A DNA stretch of 64,000 bases from Thinopyrum elongatum (taxonomy: Eukaryota > Streptophyta > Magnoliopsida > Poales > Poaceae). Shown here one piece after another: positions 31,466 through 43,331 of the stretch. The stretch spans positions 52,799,104 to 52,863,103 of the forward strand of contig CM022302.1 in the NCBI GenBank assembly GCA_011799875.1. The letters are read 5' to 3'. Both the position numbers and the translations under genes were made by a program. The notes below the pieces were generated by a model that was not told the DNA's origin, made no database searches, and saw nothing but the letters and a program-made list of their open reading frames with translations. The first letter of the stretch is position 1; every line of letters starts with the position of its first letter.

Positions 31466-32788
31466 AAATCAGTTCCATTGATGCCTACACCATTCAGTGA
31501 GGAAGTTAATGATGATGATCATGAAACTTCGGATCAAGTTACTACCGAACCTCATAGGTCAACCAGAGTACGTTCCGCACCAGGGTGGTACGGTAATTCT
31601 GTTCTGGAAGTCATGTTACTTGACCATGACGAACCTACGAACTATGAGGAAGCGATGATGAGCCCAGATTTCGCGAAATGGCTTGAGGCCATGAAATCTG
31701 AGATGGGATCCATGTATGAGAACAAAGTGTGGACTTTGGTTGACTTGCCTGATGATCGGCAAGCCATAGAGAATAAATTGATCTTCAAGAAGAAGACTGA
31801 CGCTGACGGTAATGTTATTGTCTACAAAGCTCGACTTGTTGCGAAAGGTTTTTGACTAGTTCAAGGAGTTGACTATGATGAGACCTTCTCACCCGTAGCG
31901 ATGCTTAAGTCTGTCCGAATCATGTTAGCAATTGCCCCATTTTATGATTATGAAATTTGGCAAATGGATGTCAAAACTTCATTCCTTAATGGATTTCTTA
32001 AAGAAGAGTTGTATATGATGCAACCAGAAGGTTTCGTCGATCCTAAAGGTGCTAACAAAGTGTGCAAGCTCCAGCGATCCATTTATGGACTGGTGCAAGC
32101 ATCTCGGAGTTGGAATATACGCTTTGATGAAGTGATCAGAGCATATGGTTATATAAAGACTTTTGGAGAAGCCTGTATTTACAAGAAAGTGAGTGGGAGC
32201 TCTGTAGCATTTCTGATATTATATGTGGATGACATATTGTTGATTGGAAATGATATAGAATTTCTGGATAGCATAAAAGGATACTTGAATAAGAGTTTTT
32301 CAATGAAAGACCTCGGTGAAGCTGCTTATATATTGGGCATCAAGATCTATAGAGATAGATCAAGATGCTTAATAGGACTTGATAAAGTTTTGAAGAAGTT
32401 CAAAATGGATCAGTCAAAGAAAGGGTTCTTGCCTGTGTTGCAAGGTGTGAAGTTGAGTAAGACTCAATGCCCGACCACTGTAGAAGATAGAGAGAAAATG
32501 AAAGTCATTCCCTATGCTTCAGCCATAGGTTCTATCATGTATGCAATGCTGTGTACCAGACCTGATGTGTGCCTTGCTATAAGTTTAGCAAGAAGGTACC
32601 AAGGTAATCCAGGAGTGGATCACTGGACAGCGGTCAAGAACATCCTGAAATACCTGAAACAGACTAAGGATATGTTTCTCATTTATGGAGGTGACAAAGA
32701 TCTTATCGTAAATGGTTACGTCGATGCAAGCTTTGACACTGATCCAGATGACTCTCTAAGTCACAAACCAGATACTTATTTATATTGA
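31466..32788 (+). pseudogene. Copia B reverse transcriptase
   Basis: Continues in the same frame. The N-terminal part includes RSTRVRSAPGWYGN and KWLEAMKSEMGSMYENKVWTL; the Arg codon of GF-R-QVQGVDYDE is a TGA at 31853-31855. Beyond it, WQMDVKTSFLNGFLKEELYM carries the first catalytic Asp and YVDDILLIGND at 32222-32254 the catalytic pair. CTRPDVCLAISLARRYQ and WTAVKNILKYLKQT follow. The frame closes at TGA 32786-32788, after DTYLY, because of a small deletion. Otherwise the domain is complete. Confidence 0.86.
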
Positions 32789-33189
32789 ATGGTGGAGCTG
32801 TCAGTTGGTGCAGTTCCAGGTAGAGCGTCGTGGCGGGATCTACGTGTGAAGCGGAGTACATAGCTGCTTTGGAAGTAGCAAATGAAGGAGTCTGGATGAA
32901 GGAGTTCATATCCGATCTAGGTGTAATACCTAGTGCATCGGGTCCAATGAAAATCTTTTGTGACAATACGGGAGCAATTGCCTTGGCGAAGGAATCCAGA
33001 TTTCACAACAGAACCAAACACATCAAGAGATGCTTCAATTCCATCCGCGATCAAGTCAAGGAGGGAGACATAGAGATTTACAAAATACATACGGATCTGA
33101 ATGTTGCAGACCCATTGACTAAGCCTCTTCCACGAGCAAAACATGATCAGCACCAAGACTCCATGGGTGTTAGAATCATTACTGTGTAA
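32789..33189 (+). pseudogene. Copia B RNase H and pol C-terminus
   Basis: Homology moves to another frame at about 32785 (NGGAVSWCSSR, then a TAG at about 32823) and stays open from 32830 to 33189: STCEAEYIAALEVANEGVW with the catalytic Glu, FCDNTGAIALAKESRFHNRT with the Asp, and DLNVADPLTKPLPRAK near the end. The last residues MGVRIITV match the usual C-terminus of BARE/Angela pol. About 20 bp later comes the polypurine tract. Confidence 0.83.
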
Positions 33190-33209
33190 TCTAGATTATT
33201 GACTCTAGT

Positions 33210-33222
33210 GCAAGTGGGAGAC
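33210..33222 (+). other. Polypurine tract of Copia B
   Basis: GCAAGTGGGAGAC directly before the 3' LTR. The same tract is found on the minus strand at 35976-35988 next to the LTR of Copia G. Confidence 0.75.
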
Positions 33223-33963
33223 TGAAGGAAATATGCCCTAGAGGCAATAATAAAGTTGTTATTTATATTTCCTTATATCATGATAAATGTTTATTATTCA
33301 TGCTAGAATTGTATTAACCGGAAACTTAGTACATGTGTGAATACATAGACAAACAGAGCGTCCCTAGTATGCCTCCACTTGACTAGCTTGTTTATCAAAG
33401 ATGGTTATGTTTCCTGACCATAGACATGTGTTGTCATTTGATGAACAGGATCACATCATTAGAGAATGATGTGATGGACAAGACCCATCCGTTAGCTTAG
33501 CATAATGATCGTTAAGTTTTATTGCTATTGCTTTCTTCATGACTTATACATATTCCTCTGACTATGAGATTATGCAACTCCCGAATACCGGAGGAACACT
33601 TTGTGTGCTATCAAACATCACCACGTAACTGGGTGATTATAAAGATGCTCTACAGGTGTCTCCGAAGGTGTTTGCTAGGTTGGCATAAATCGAGATTAGA
33701 TTTGTCACTCCGAGTATCGGAGAGGTATCTCTGGGCCCTCTCGGTAAAGCACATCATATGAAGCCTTGCAAGCAATGTGACTAATGAGTTAGTTGCGGAA
33801 TGATGCATTACGGAATGACTAAAGAGACTTGCCGGTAACGAGATTGAACTAGGTATGATGATACCGACGATCGAATCTCGGGCAAGTAACATACTGATGA
33901 CAAAGGGAATAACGTATGTTGTTATGCGGTTTGACCGATAAAGATCTTCATAGAATATGTAGG
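33223..33963 (+). repeat. Copia B 3' LTR, first block
   Basis: Starts TGAAGGAAATATGCCCTAGA, where TGTTGG would be the usual start. It runs to GTAGG at 33959-33963, which is the left TSD of the inserted Copia G, and continues at 43337. Confidence 0.88.
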
Positions 33964-34167
33964 TGTAGGGTAACGCAGCAGAAAACAAAAAATTTCCGAC
34001 CTACGCACCAGCCCAGGACCACTATGGAGACTGCATACAAGGTTTGATCATTTTCGTTACCGACTCGTAGCACAGCGGAAGTAGAGTCGATGACGATCGG
34101 CGGTGCAGATCCCCGCAGCTAGGATTTACAACCTCCCAACCGCGAGGATGTATACCCTCGTCTTCCC

Positions 34168-34350
34168 TTCGGACAGCCCTCCGGGAGGCGGTCGAACAGT
34201 CCCCCGGACGGTGTCGCGGACAGCCCTTCGGGAGGACCTTCGAAACTCGAACGGTCACTCGGACAGCCCTTCGGGAGGACTCACAGAACTTGGACCGTCA
34301 CTTGGACAGCCCTTCGGGAGGCACTCACGAACAGCCCCTCGGGCACTAAG
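34168..34350 (-). repeat. Cluster of short hairpin repeats in Copia G 3' LTR
   Basis: GGACAGCCCTTCGGGAGG and close variants occur at about 34169, 34220, 34260, 34302 and 34332, spaced 30-50 bp, each able to fold as CCC-GAA-GGG. The copy in the 5' LTR is at 41505-41690. It lies in the expected transcribed leader. Confidence 0.7.
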
Positions 34351-34558
34351 ATCGAAACTACGACCTCTCTACAGAGTTGCACACATACGGTGTCATCTAT
34401 CCGGCAGGGCTTCGCCGTCCAGAACTAGTTCCCACCGGAACCCAGACAGCCTTTCGGCTCTACGAAACTCTTTTCGTGGGAGGGAGAGAGAAGCCAGATC
34501 ATTGCAATGGCATGTATATGTGAGAAAGAGTGAGTCTTTAGGCAGCCCCCTCCACCCC

Positions 34559-34566
34559 TATTTATA
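34559..34566 (-). promoter_or_regulatory. TATA box of Copia G 3' LTR
   Basis: The minus strand reads CCTATAAATAGGGG, a strong plant TATA box. The hairpin repeat cluster lies 210-400 bp downstream in sense, in the transcribed R/U5 part. Confidence 0.65.
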
Positions 34567-35975
34567 GGCCAAGCCCAAGGGTGGCTTCTCCAGGAAGCCA
34601 AGGGGAAAAATACCAAAGGACCCTCAAGGTGGCTTCTCCAAGAAGCCACCCAAAAAGCACTTTCACTATTCACGACGACATTTTTCAGCGTCCGTTCGAA
34701 CTGAAAATATTTATGTGGGCTTAGAACATTTCCAGTACCCACTAAAATAATTTTCAACGCATTCTGGAACAATTCCAGATTAGTGATTTTCATCTGCGAA
34801 AAGCATATGAAGTGGTTCCGGCAGCTCCGGAACATTTCCGGTTTTTCTTCCAGAAAATTCCCAAAAGTTTCCAGAATGATTCTGGCACCCTCCAAGAATT
34901 ATCGGGCATGTGCCAAAACCAATTTGACTTTATGGTATCCTCTGAAACAACTTTTCAGTTTCACCGGAACTCATCCGGTGACCTCTCTCTGCGGAACTTT
35001 TCCGCTGTCCGAAACTTTTTCGGTGATTTTCTCTCAGACTCCCTGTCTAGTATTCAGCAGATAGATGACCCTTAAGCGTGTGACCCTATAGGTTCGGTGA
35101 AGTATAGACATGACCCGGAACCCCTTCCGATCAATGATCAACATCGGAGCCGTGGACACCCATATTAACCCCTATACCCACACGAATGAATATTCGAGTG
35201 AACCTCCAGTTGTCGTGTGCTATTCCTGTTGCTTCGCGATATGTTACAAATACCCGAGGTGAGAAATGATGGCATTCCCGTGGATCAACAACTTGTCCAC
35301 TATGCTAGTTACCTCGTTACCGGTATTGTTCTCTTTTCTCGTTACCGTGTTCCGGCATCCCCGTGATCAAATCACAAAGTGTCTGGCCAGACGATGATGG
35401 ATACCGTAACACCGAGAGGGCCCAGAGATATCTCTCCATCGTCGGAGGAGCAAATCCCAATCTTGAGCTATCAAGTTACTTAACATACTTTCCCATGAAC
35501 CCGTAAGCCGCCGTAATAGCCATCCAGTTACAGATGACGTTTAACAAACCCCAAAGTTCATAAATCAAGCATGAAGAAACTCGATACTCTCATGGTCTGA
35601 GGAATCATGCAAACGTTAACCATCTCTGTGTTATTAACCATTAACTTGTGACGAAAGAATCTCATAGCATAACATCAATCGGGTCGATTCAACACAAATG
35701 TTCTTCTAACACTGTGCCCTCAAAGTCGCTGGCATAGACATGCCCATGATCAGGAAAACAGGACCATCATGCAACACTTGAGCTAGTCTCAGAGGCCAGA
35801 CTAGGAATACATTTTACCGTTTATTATTCCACACGTGCATATGAGTCTTCCTCCGAGCCTCGTGGTTATTGTAGACTCGAGAACCATAGCAGTTATAGCA
35901 TGGAACATAAACCTAATTATGAACAGGGAGATAATCAATAACATTTATTATTGCCTCTAGGGCATATCTCCTATA

Positions 35976-35988
35976 GACTCCCACTTGC
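35976..35988 (-). other. Polypurine tract of Copia G
   Basis: The minus strand reads GCAAGTGGGAGTC next to the LTR start, as in Copia B. Confidence 0.7.
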
Positions 35989-36187
35989 AGTAGAGTCAAT
36001 AATCTAGTTAATGCTAATGCACTTTTCACCTGTGGCACACCTGTGTAAATATGCTTCGCATGTGGTATAGCCTGATGTCCAACGGATCTGACAACTTTAG
36101 CTCCGTGTGTATCTTTGCGTATCCTCGCGTTTTCACGCTTTCACAAAATTCATATTTTGTGTGGACTTGGCTTCGTATGTATGTGAA

Positions 36188-36553
36188 TCACAGGTCAAAC
36201 CTGGATTCCTCAGACTGAGTTATGGAGCAACTACCTGCAGTAGTGTCCCATTGACCAAAGCCTTCTTGGAACCATACTAAGTTCATGAAAGAACTATATG
36301 ATTCTGCATCTTGTTTGTCGCTTTTAAAAGCAGCAACATACTTCGCCTCTATTATAGAATTCGCCACAGTAACTTGTTTGGAACAATTTCCAACTACCGT
36401 GCCACCATATTGTGTGTTACCCAAAACCCTCAATTTAAATCGAAAATCACTTGGAGCATGGAAGAAGACTGTATCGATGTAACCTTTTACAACGAACTCT
36501 TCATGATCTCCGCTTGCGAGAAAACATGCCATCGGTGCTACTATAGTACTCAA
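36188..36553 (-). pseudogene. Copia G RNase H fragment
   Basis: A 121-codon frame with VKGYIDTVF (first catalytic Asp region), YGGTVVGNCSKQVTVANSIIE (split here for length) and AKYVAA, where E-A-E-Y is usual; Glu has become Lys. It is the clearest remnant of the Copia G pol. Confidence 0.7.
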
Positions 36554-38387
36554 TGACCCTTTTTCACTATTGTCCCATGATCAGAACTTTTGATCACTTT
36601 GGTATCTATACTCGCAACAACTTTGGGAGTATTGGACATATCTGGTTGTTTTTACATACCATGGAATACATGATTAATCCAAACACAAGAGTGTGTGGAA
36701 TCTCCATTATGTATTTTGCTCATCAGTGTTTTGGGACACCGAGTCTTGCAAAAACTCCTTCCATGTGACTTCGGCAAGAACCACTCCTTGACATTTTTAG
36801 TGCTAAAAGGTTTTAACATCTTGTCAATATGTATCTTTGCTCAGCCCCATTAGGTAAATCTATCTCCATAGATCATCATGCCTAACATAAAGGCTATTTA
36901 GCCCAAGCACTTCATCGAAAAACTATTTTCAAATGAAGTCCTAATTCGTGTCAAGAAATTTATTTCCAATTAACAATGTGTCAAGCACACAACGTTTTTT
37001 TTAGAAATTTTATTATGCTCCCACTTACTTTCTTGAATCATAAGCATCTTCGTTACCCATTGATGAAGTCAAACCCCTTTGACTATTTCATCAAAACACG
37101 AAGATTCCAACTCCATTTTGCTCTCTTCTGTCCATTGCTAGAACTCTGAAGTTTGCATACTTACTAGCATCCTCTGGACTGACAAAATACCTTGGACTGT
37201 AACACATGCAAGTCCTTGGTTTCATTTCCATCAGATGGAAATCCTATTGTCATCCATGTTTCATATCTCATGATTGAAATATGTATTAATTGCTAGTTCA
37301 ACCTGAATCGACTTTAAGCATCGCTACGATGAAACAACCTCATCGTAGTCAACTCCTTGAACTTGTTATTGCAACAAGTCGAGCTTTATGGATAAAACAT
37401 TTTTATCCGTATCAGTTTTAAGTTCCATAAAAATTCGTTAGACTCTAAGTCTTCCGAAAGGTGTATCAAGGTTTTAATCTTGAAACATTTATATGGAGAC
37501 TATCTCGGATTGTATTGGCATTTAGCCAATCCCGGAGTCAGGGCCCATCAACGCTTCCTTGTGTATCGTAGGTATACTGTTGTCTAACAACAATATCTCG
37601 TTTGCGCACCTGAGAGGTTCGCACGAGCCTTGCCTACGTGGTTCAGCTGCACGTTCGACTGAAGTCCATACATTTTATTGTAGAGACTTCCATATCAGTC
37701 GCAGTAGGAAACTCTGGAATTACTTCCAAGGTCTCTTTCCTTTGACCTGATGACGAAGATACTGTTTATCTCGTCGAGTTGCACTATTCTCCCACTCACC
37801 TTTTTGAAAGAACCATTTTCTTCAAAAAGCATACCGTTCTTTGTGGCAAACCTATTTGCCTCGGTATAGTGAGGGAGGAATAACCAATGACTTGGGATAA
37901 CCTACAAAGTAGCACTTGTCTGATTTGGAATAGGTTTGTAACCTTTTACACAAGCCCCATATTCCAAATATTTAAGAAAAGATATAACATGGTTAGGTGT
38001 ACCATACCATGGTGTCATTTCAACAGACTCGATGGAGCTCTTTTCAGTGTAAAAGCCGCAGTCTCTAAAGCAACAATCTTTAAAAGGGATAATGGCAAAT
38101 TTATTTATGTCATCTTTGATCTTACCATGTCATAAATGGTTCGATTACATCTTCACAGACTTTCCACTTGCAGTGGTGTTCCGGGAGGTGCAAGTTATGA
38201 AACCCCTTTCACAACTCATCAGACATTCGCTAAACTTGTAACTCAAAAATTCCTTTCTGCAATCGAATTGTAGAAACATAATTTTCTTGTTACAATAACT
38301 TCTACTTCAAATTTGAAAACCATTTGAATGAATTCAAAAGATCTAGACTTATGTCTCATCAAGTAAATATCCATATATCTACTTGAG

Positions 38388-38666
38388 TCATTTCTGAAGA
38401 TAGATAAATCCACTACTAACAACATTTATCGGACTACACACATCAAAATGTATGATCACCAATAAGTTTGTTATTCGTTCTTTTTGGCCTGTGAACGGTA
38501 TTTCAGTCACTTCACTTTTCAGAGGAAAGTTGCAAGTGTCAGATGGTTCAAAATCAAACGACTTCAAAATCCACCATAATGGAATTTTCCATGCGGGTTT
38601 CTCTAATGTGACCAAATGCAGTGCCACACTTGTGTCGTATTCTTTTAGTCTTGCGACATTTAGCAT
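38388..38666 (-). pseudogene. Copia G GAG-pre-integrase and integrase start fragment
   Basis: A 92-codon frame with VTEIPFTGQKERITNLLVI and HFDVCSPINVVSSGF. The second piece corresponds to the D-V-C-G-P block holding the first catalytic Asp of Copia integrase. Flanking parts are out of frame. Confidence 0.65.
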
Positions 38667-41286
38667 CAGTGTTATGGATGTATCATATTACCATCAATAT
38701 TCATAACATACGTCCCATCTAGGATGGAAGCATGGCCCTTCATGTTATTCATAATACTGAACAACAATTGTTCTTTTTATGAACAACTCTTTTGCAACAA
38801 ACATTGTGCAATGGGTTAGAGTGTATGAAACTCTAAAATGAATTATGAAAGTAAATCCAGAGGTAATATATTACTATCAACATTCATAACATACATCTCA
38901 TTCATAATGAAAGTATGGCCCTTATGTTATTCATAACACCGAACATCAAAAGTTCTCTTATGAACAACCTTCTTGCAAGATACCTTATGCAATGGGCTAG
39001 AGTGTGTAAAACTCTAAATGAATTATGAAAATAAATACAGACGGTAATACACCGATGGAAGGTATAATAACATTTACTATGTTCCTTGTGTATACCTAAA
39101 CCTCATTCCTGGCTAGTCTTTCAGGCCATAGTAGTTCTTACATCGAGTTGCAACAGAAAGCAATCGAGCGGGTATCTTTGTGATTAACTCACAATACCCA
39201 AGAATTAGTGATTAACAATTTAATCATAATTCCCAAGAACTATATCTTTGACCAGCCTTCTATACATCAAAAACTTGTATGACATTCATACATGAGCTGG
39301 ATATTCCAGTCTTCTTTCTTTTTGCCTTTATACTTCTAACAGTTTAACTTTTAGTATTTCTCCTACTTCCAGAAGAAGCACCCAACTTAAGAGTGGCGTT
39401 AGCCACGGACTTCCTAGGCGTGAAAGTTTCACTAACACCCTTCGGACACTTCCTTTCTCTTTAAGTTGTTGTTTTCTTCACCTTTCATCATATGACAGGC
39501 GTTCTTCTGGATCCCTCTCTTATCAGTTTAATGCATAGTAAACTCCTTTACTAATAGTTTGCTAACAAACATTTCTTTGGATATCTCATATCTTTTAGCC
39601 TTTGTCTATCTCTGAAAATGATTTCCAGGTTCCATGAATATCACATAACTATCCAAACTTTTGAAGTTCGGGTCTCATGGAAGTAAACATATTGCACTTG
39701 ACTGAAAACGGAATTCTAGCTTTTGGGTCAAAGGACGAGAGTCACATGATCCATAGAATAAGCGAGAGAATACCGAAAGTATGCGATAGGACAAAGTCCT
39801 TCTCGGCACTCTTGAGGACAATCCTCACATTACGTTACCAACCGTAAAGTTTTAACCAGATATTTAACAGCTATTCAATTTTAACAGGGAAGGTGGAAAC
39901 GCGAGCCATTATTCTACAACTATTTTGCAAATCACACTTAGACAGAGTTCATAATTAATTGCACTGAGAATTAAACAAGTTAATTCAACAGTGCGCTCCC
40001 ACTCAAATCAATATCTCTCATAATTGATTTGTGAGTGATACAAGACCCACACTTCGATTCAATGCCATTGATGTGGACATCACTGATGACGAGAATTTCA
40101 ATTGGTAGGCAAACTTGCCGATCACATCTCCATGTGACTCTTGTTCATCTTTCGATGGGTGTGTTCCGAGCTCAGGACGATCCTGCCTGAACGTCAAAAA
40201 CAACCAAGTGATCTTGCTGCGAGGTCTGACCTCACCCGCCTCATTCCTCTTGATTCGTTCGTACCCATGTGGACATGGCGCACCCCGAAAAGATACGAAT
40301 TACAGACGGTGCTACACTTGGGTGAACACTAACTACTTTGATATTTTGAAGTGAGAGATCACCCTAATAAAAAGCGACTACCGTGCAATCAAAAAGAGTG
40401 CATCATAAGGGATAAACATCTCAGGTAATTCATAATAGCATGATATGGTATAGCCCTTTCTGACGGAGAAGTCTTGTATTCCTTCGTCTTCGGCATTCAC
40501 GTCGGTGATCACCTTCGCGAAGATTGCCACAACCTTGTCGATGCAGCAGATAATATTGCTATCTCTATAGCTAATAAAATAATGCATTACACAAGGTTGA
40601 CACACAGGTCATTTAAAGTGCAATCATATGGCTCCAGCCATCATGCCGAATCATGACACGCAGGTCATGTTAATCAATTTACATTATATAGTCATCTCAT
40701 ACATAATCAAATTATTATGAGCACCGCTATACCACATCACATGCACATGTAAACCCTCCTGCAAAACCAAGTTAGACGCCTCTAATTGGTTCATGCAAAA
40801 AACTAGTTTTTCGTGGCTTCTAAGGTTTCAAAAAAAACCGAAGCTACCAACGTCCATCATCAAGTATGATAATTCAAGTCGCTAGATTAACAATGCGGGG
40901 TGTATGAAGCACGAGATAATAAAATCTTGAACCCCATACTAAACTTCGTCATACGCATGACCCCCGTGCAGATCATATCTGCATTGCCCTTTTGTCTGCG
41001 AAATTTCATCTTTCTTTTTAACTACGGTGGAATTCAATGAACTGTTAGCACTTCGTTGATCAATCAGGATCGCGGATTGCCAGAACATTGAAACTCCACC
41101 ATACTGTTATCAAGATCAGAAATATGCAAATTCCAGGGAAGCAACAAGAACATCGGGTAACAGATTTCATCTGCTACCCGCACAAATAATTTTCAGTAAT
41201 AGAACTCATCTACTACCTAATTATATTGTGCAACACCCATACATCACAATGTATTCTAGATCGCAACCTGCATCTACGCATAGCAC

Positions 41287-41300
41287 GGCTCTTGATGCCA
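41287..41300 (-). other. Primer binding site of Copia G
   Basis: The minus strand reads TGGCATCAAGAGCC one base after the LTR end. It is a variant of the methionine-tRNA PBS, one base longer in the middle than in Copia B. Confidence 0.6.
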
Positions 41301-41301
41301 C

Positions 41302-43331
41302 TGTAGGGTAACGCAGCAGAAAACAAAAATTTTCCGACCTACGCACCAGCCCAGGACCACTATGGAGACTGCATACAAGGTTTGATCATTTTCGTTACCG
41401 ACTCGTAGCGCAGCAGAAGTAGAGTCGATGACGATCGGCGGTGCAGATCCCCGCAGCTAGGATTTACAACCTCCCAACCGCGAGGATGTATACCCTCATC
41501 TTCCCTTCGGACAGCCCTCCGGGAGGCGGTCGAACAGTCCCCCGGACGGTGTCGCGGACAGCCCTTCGGGAGGACCTTCGAAACTCGAACGGTCACTCGG
41601 ACAGCCCTTCGGGAGGACTCACAGAACTTGGACCGTCACTTGGACAGCCCTTCGGGAGGCACTCACGAACAGCCCCTCGGGCACTAAGATCGAAACTACG
41701 ACCTCTCTACAGAGTTGCACACATACGGTGTCATCTATCCGGCAGGGCTTCGCCGTCCAGAACTAGTTCCCACCGGAACCCAGACAGCCTTTCGGCTCTA
41801 CGAAACTCTTTTCGTGGGAGGGAGAGAGAAGCCAGATCATTGCAATGGCATGTATATGTGAGAAAGAGTGAGTCTTTAGGCAGCCCCCTCCACCCCTATT
41901 TATAGGCGAAGCCCAAGGGTGGCTTCTCCAAGAAGCCAAGGGGAAAAATACCAAAGGACCCTCAAGGTGGCTTCTCCAAGAAGCCACCCAAAAAGCACTT
42001 TCACTATTCACGACGACATTTTTCAGCGTCCGTTCGAACTGAAAATATTTATGTGGGCTTAGAACATTTCCAGTACCCACTAAAATAATTTTCAACGCAT
42101 TCTGGAACAATTCCAGATTAGTGATTTTCATCTGCGAAAAGCATCTGAAGTGGTTCCGGCAGCTCCGGAACATTTCCGGTTTTTCTTCCAGAAAATTCCC
42201 AAAAGTTTCCAGAATGATTCTGGCACCCTCCAAGAATTATCGGGCATGTGCCGAAACCAATTTGACTTTATGGTATCCTCTGAAACAACTTTTCAGTTTC
42301 ACCGGAACTCATCCGGTGACCTCTCTCTGCGGAACTTTTCCACTGTCCGAAACTTTTTCGGTGTCAGAAACTTTTTCGGTGATTTTCTCTCAGACTCCCT
42401 GTCTAGTATTCAGCAGATAGATGACCCTTAAGCGTGTGACCCTATAGGTTCGGTGAAGTATAGACATGACCCGGAACCCCTTCCGATCAATGATCAACAT
42501 CGGAGCAGTGGACACCCATATTAACCCCTATACCCACACGAATGAATATGCGAGTGAACCTCCAGTTGCCGTGTGCTATTCCTGTTGCTTCGCGATATGT
42601 TACAAATACCCGAGGTGAGACATGATGGCATTCCCGTGGATCAACAACTTGTCCACTATGCTAGTTACCTCGTTACCGGTATTGTTCTCTTTTCTCGTTA
42701 CCGTGTTCCGGCATCCCCGTGATCAAATCACAAAGTGTCTGGCCAGACGATGATGGATACCGTAACACCGAGAGGGCCCAGAGATATCTCTCCATCGTCG
42801 GAGGAGCAAATCCCAATCTTGAGCTATCAAGTTACTTAACATACTTTCCCATGAACCCGTAAGCCGCCGTAATAGCCATCCAGTTACAGATGACGTTTAA
42901 CAAACCCCAAAGTTCATAAATCAAGCATGAAGAAACTCGATACTCTCATGGTCTGAGGAATCATGCAAACGTTAACCATCTCTGTGTTATTAACCATTAA
43001 CTTGTGACGAAAGAATCTCATAGCATAACATCAATCGGGTCGATTCAACACAAATGTTCTTCTAACACTGTGCCCTCAAAGTCGCTGGCATAGACATGCC
43101 CATGATCAGGAAAACAGGACCATCATGCAACACTTGAGCTAGTCTCAGAGGCCAGACTAGGAATACATTTTACCGTTTATTATTCCACACGTGCATATGA
43201 GTCTTCCTCCGAGCCTCGTGGTTATTGTAGACTCGAGAACCATAGCAGTTATAGCATGGAACATAAACCTAATTATGAACAGGGAGATAATCAATAACAT
43301 TTATTATTGCCTCTAGGGCATATCTCCTATA
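41302..43331 (-). repeat. Copia G 5' LTR (2030 bp)
   Basis: Pairs with 33964-35975. The 18-bp length difference is a tandem duplication of a CTTTTTCGGTGTC-AGAAA unit near 42350-42385. Only a handful of substitutions are visible by eye. Confidence 0.9.
41897..41904 (-). promoter_or_regulatory. TATA box of Copia G 5' LTR
   Basis: The same CCTATAAATAGGGG context as in the other LTR; here it would drive the element transcript. Confidence 0.65.

Larger units (their letters stand above)
33964..35975 (-). repeat. Copia G 3' LTR (2012 bp)
   Basis: Left end TGTAGGGTAACGC, right end GGCATATCTCCTATA. TATA box in sense at 34566-34559. A cluster of CCCTTCGGGAGG-type hairpin repeats is at 34168-34350. 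A frame at 34103-34567 on the + strand is kept in both LTRs only because the LTRs are copies. Confidence 0.9.
35976..41286 (-). pseudogene. Copia G gag-pol, heavily degraded
   Basis: No long frame remains. Recognisable minus-strand pieces appear in Copia order: RNase H at 36188-36553 (VKGYIDT, SKQVTVANSIIEAKYVAA), RT near 37270-37410 (KARLVA, QGVDYDE, SPVAMLK), and integrase at 38388-38666 (IPFTGQKERITNLLVII, FDVCSPINV). The part from 38700 to 41286, which should hold the rest of integrase, protease, gag and the leader, shows only short suggestive stretches. The polyprotein is clearly dead. The pairing of a rotten interior with near-identical LTRs is unusual (see findings). Confidence 0.7.
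33964..43331 (-). mobile_element. Copia element G, minus strand, degraded interior
   Basis: LTRs 33964-35975 and 41302-43331 are nearly identical and flanked by GTAGG on both sides (33959-33963, 43332-43336). In sense the LTR starts TATAGGAGATATGCCCTAGA and ends CGTTACCCTACA, so it has TA...CA rather than TG...CA ends in both copies. The first ~30 bp resemble the LTR start of Copia B, so the two families are related. The interior is pol of Copia order but full of stops and shifts, although the LTRs look young; the element was probably mobilised by proteins of a relative. Confidence 0.88.

Noticed and set aside
34103..34567. 154-codon + strand frame, also at 41441-41905, that looks conserved
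   Set aside because: Conservation only reflects the two LTRs of one element; it is antisense to the LTR promoter and composed of the hairpin repeats.
40018..40656. Short frames on both strands before Copia G PBS
   Set aside because: No match to gag that I can defend; they overlap each other and lie in degraded interior.
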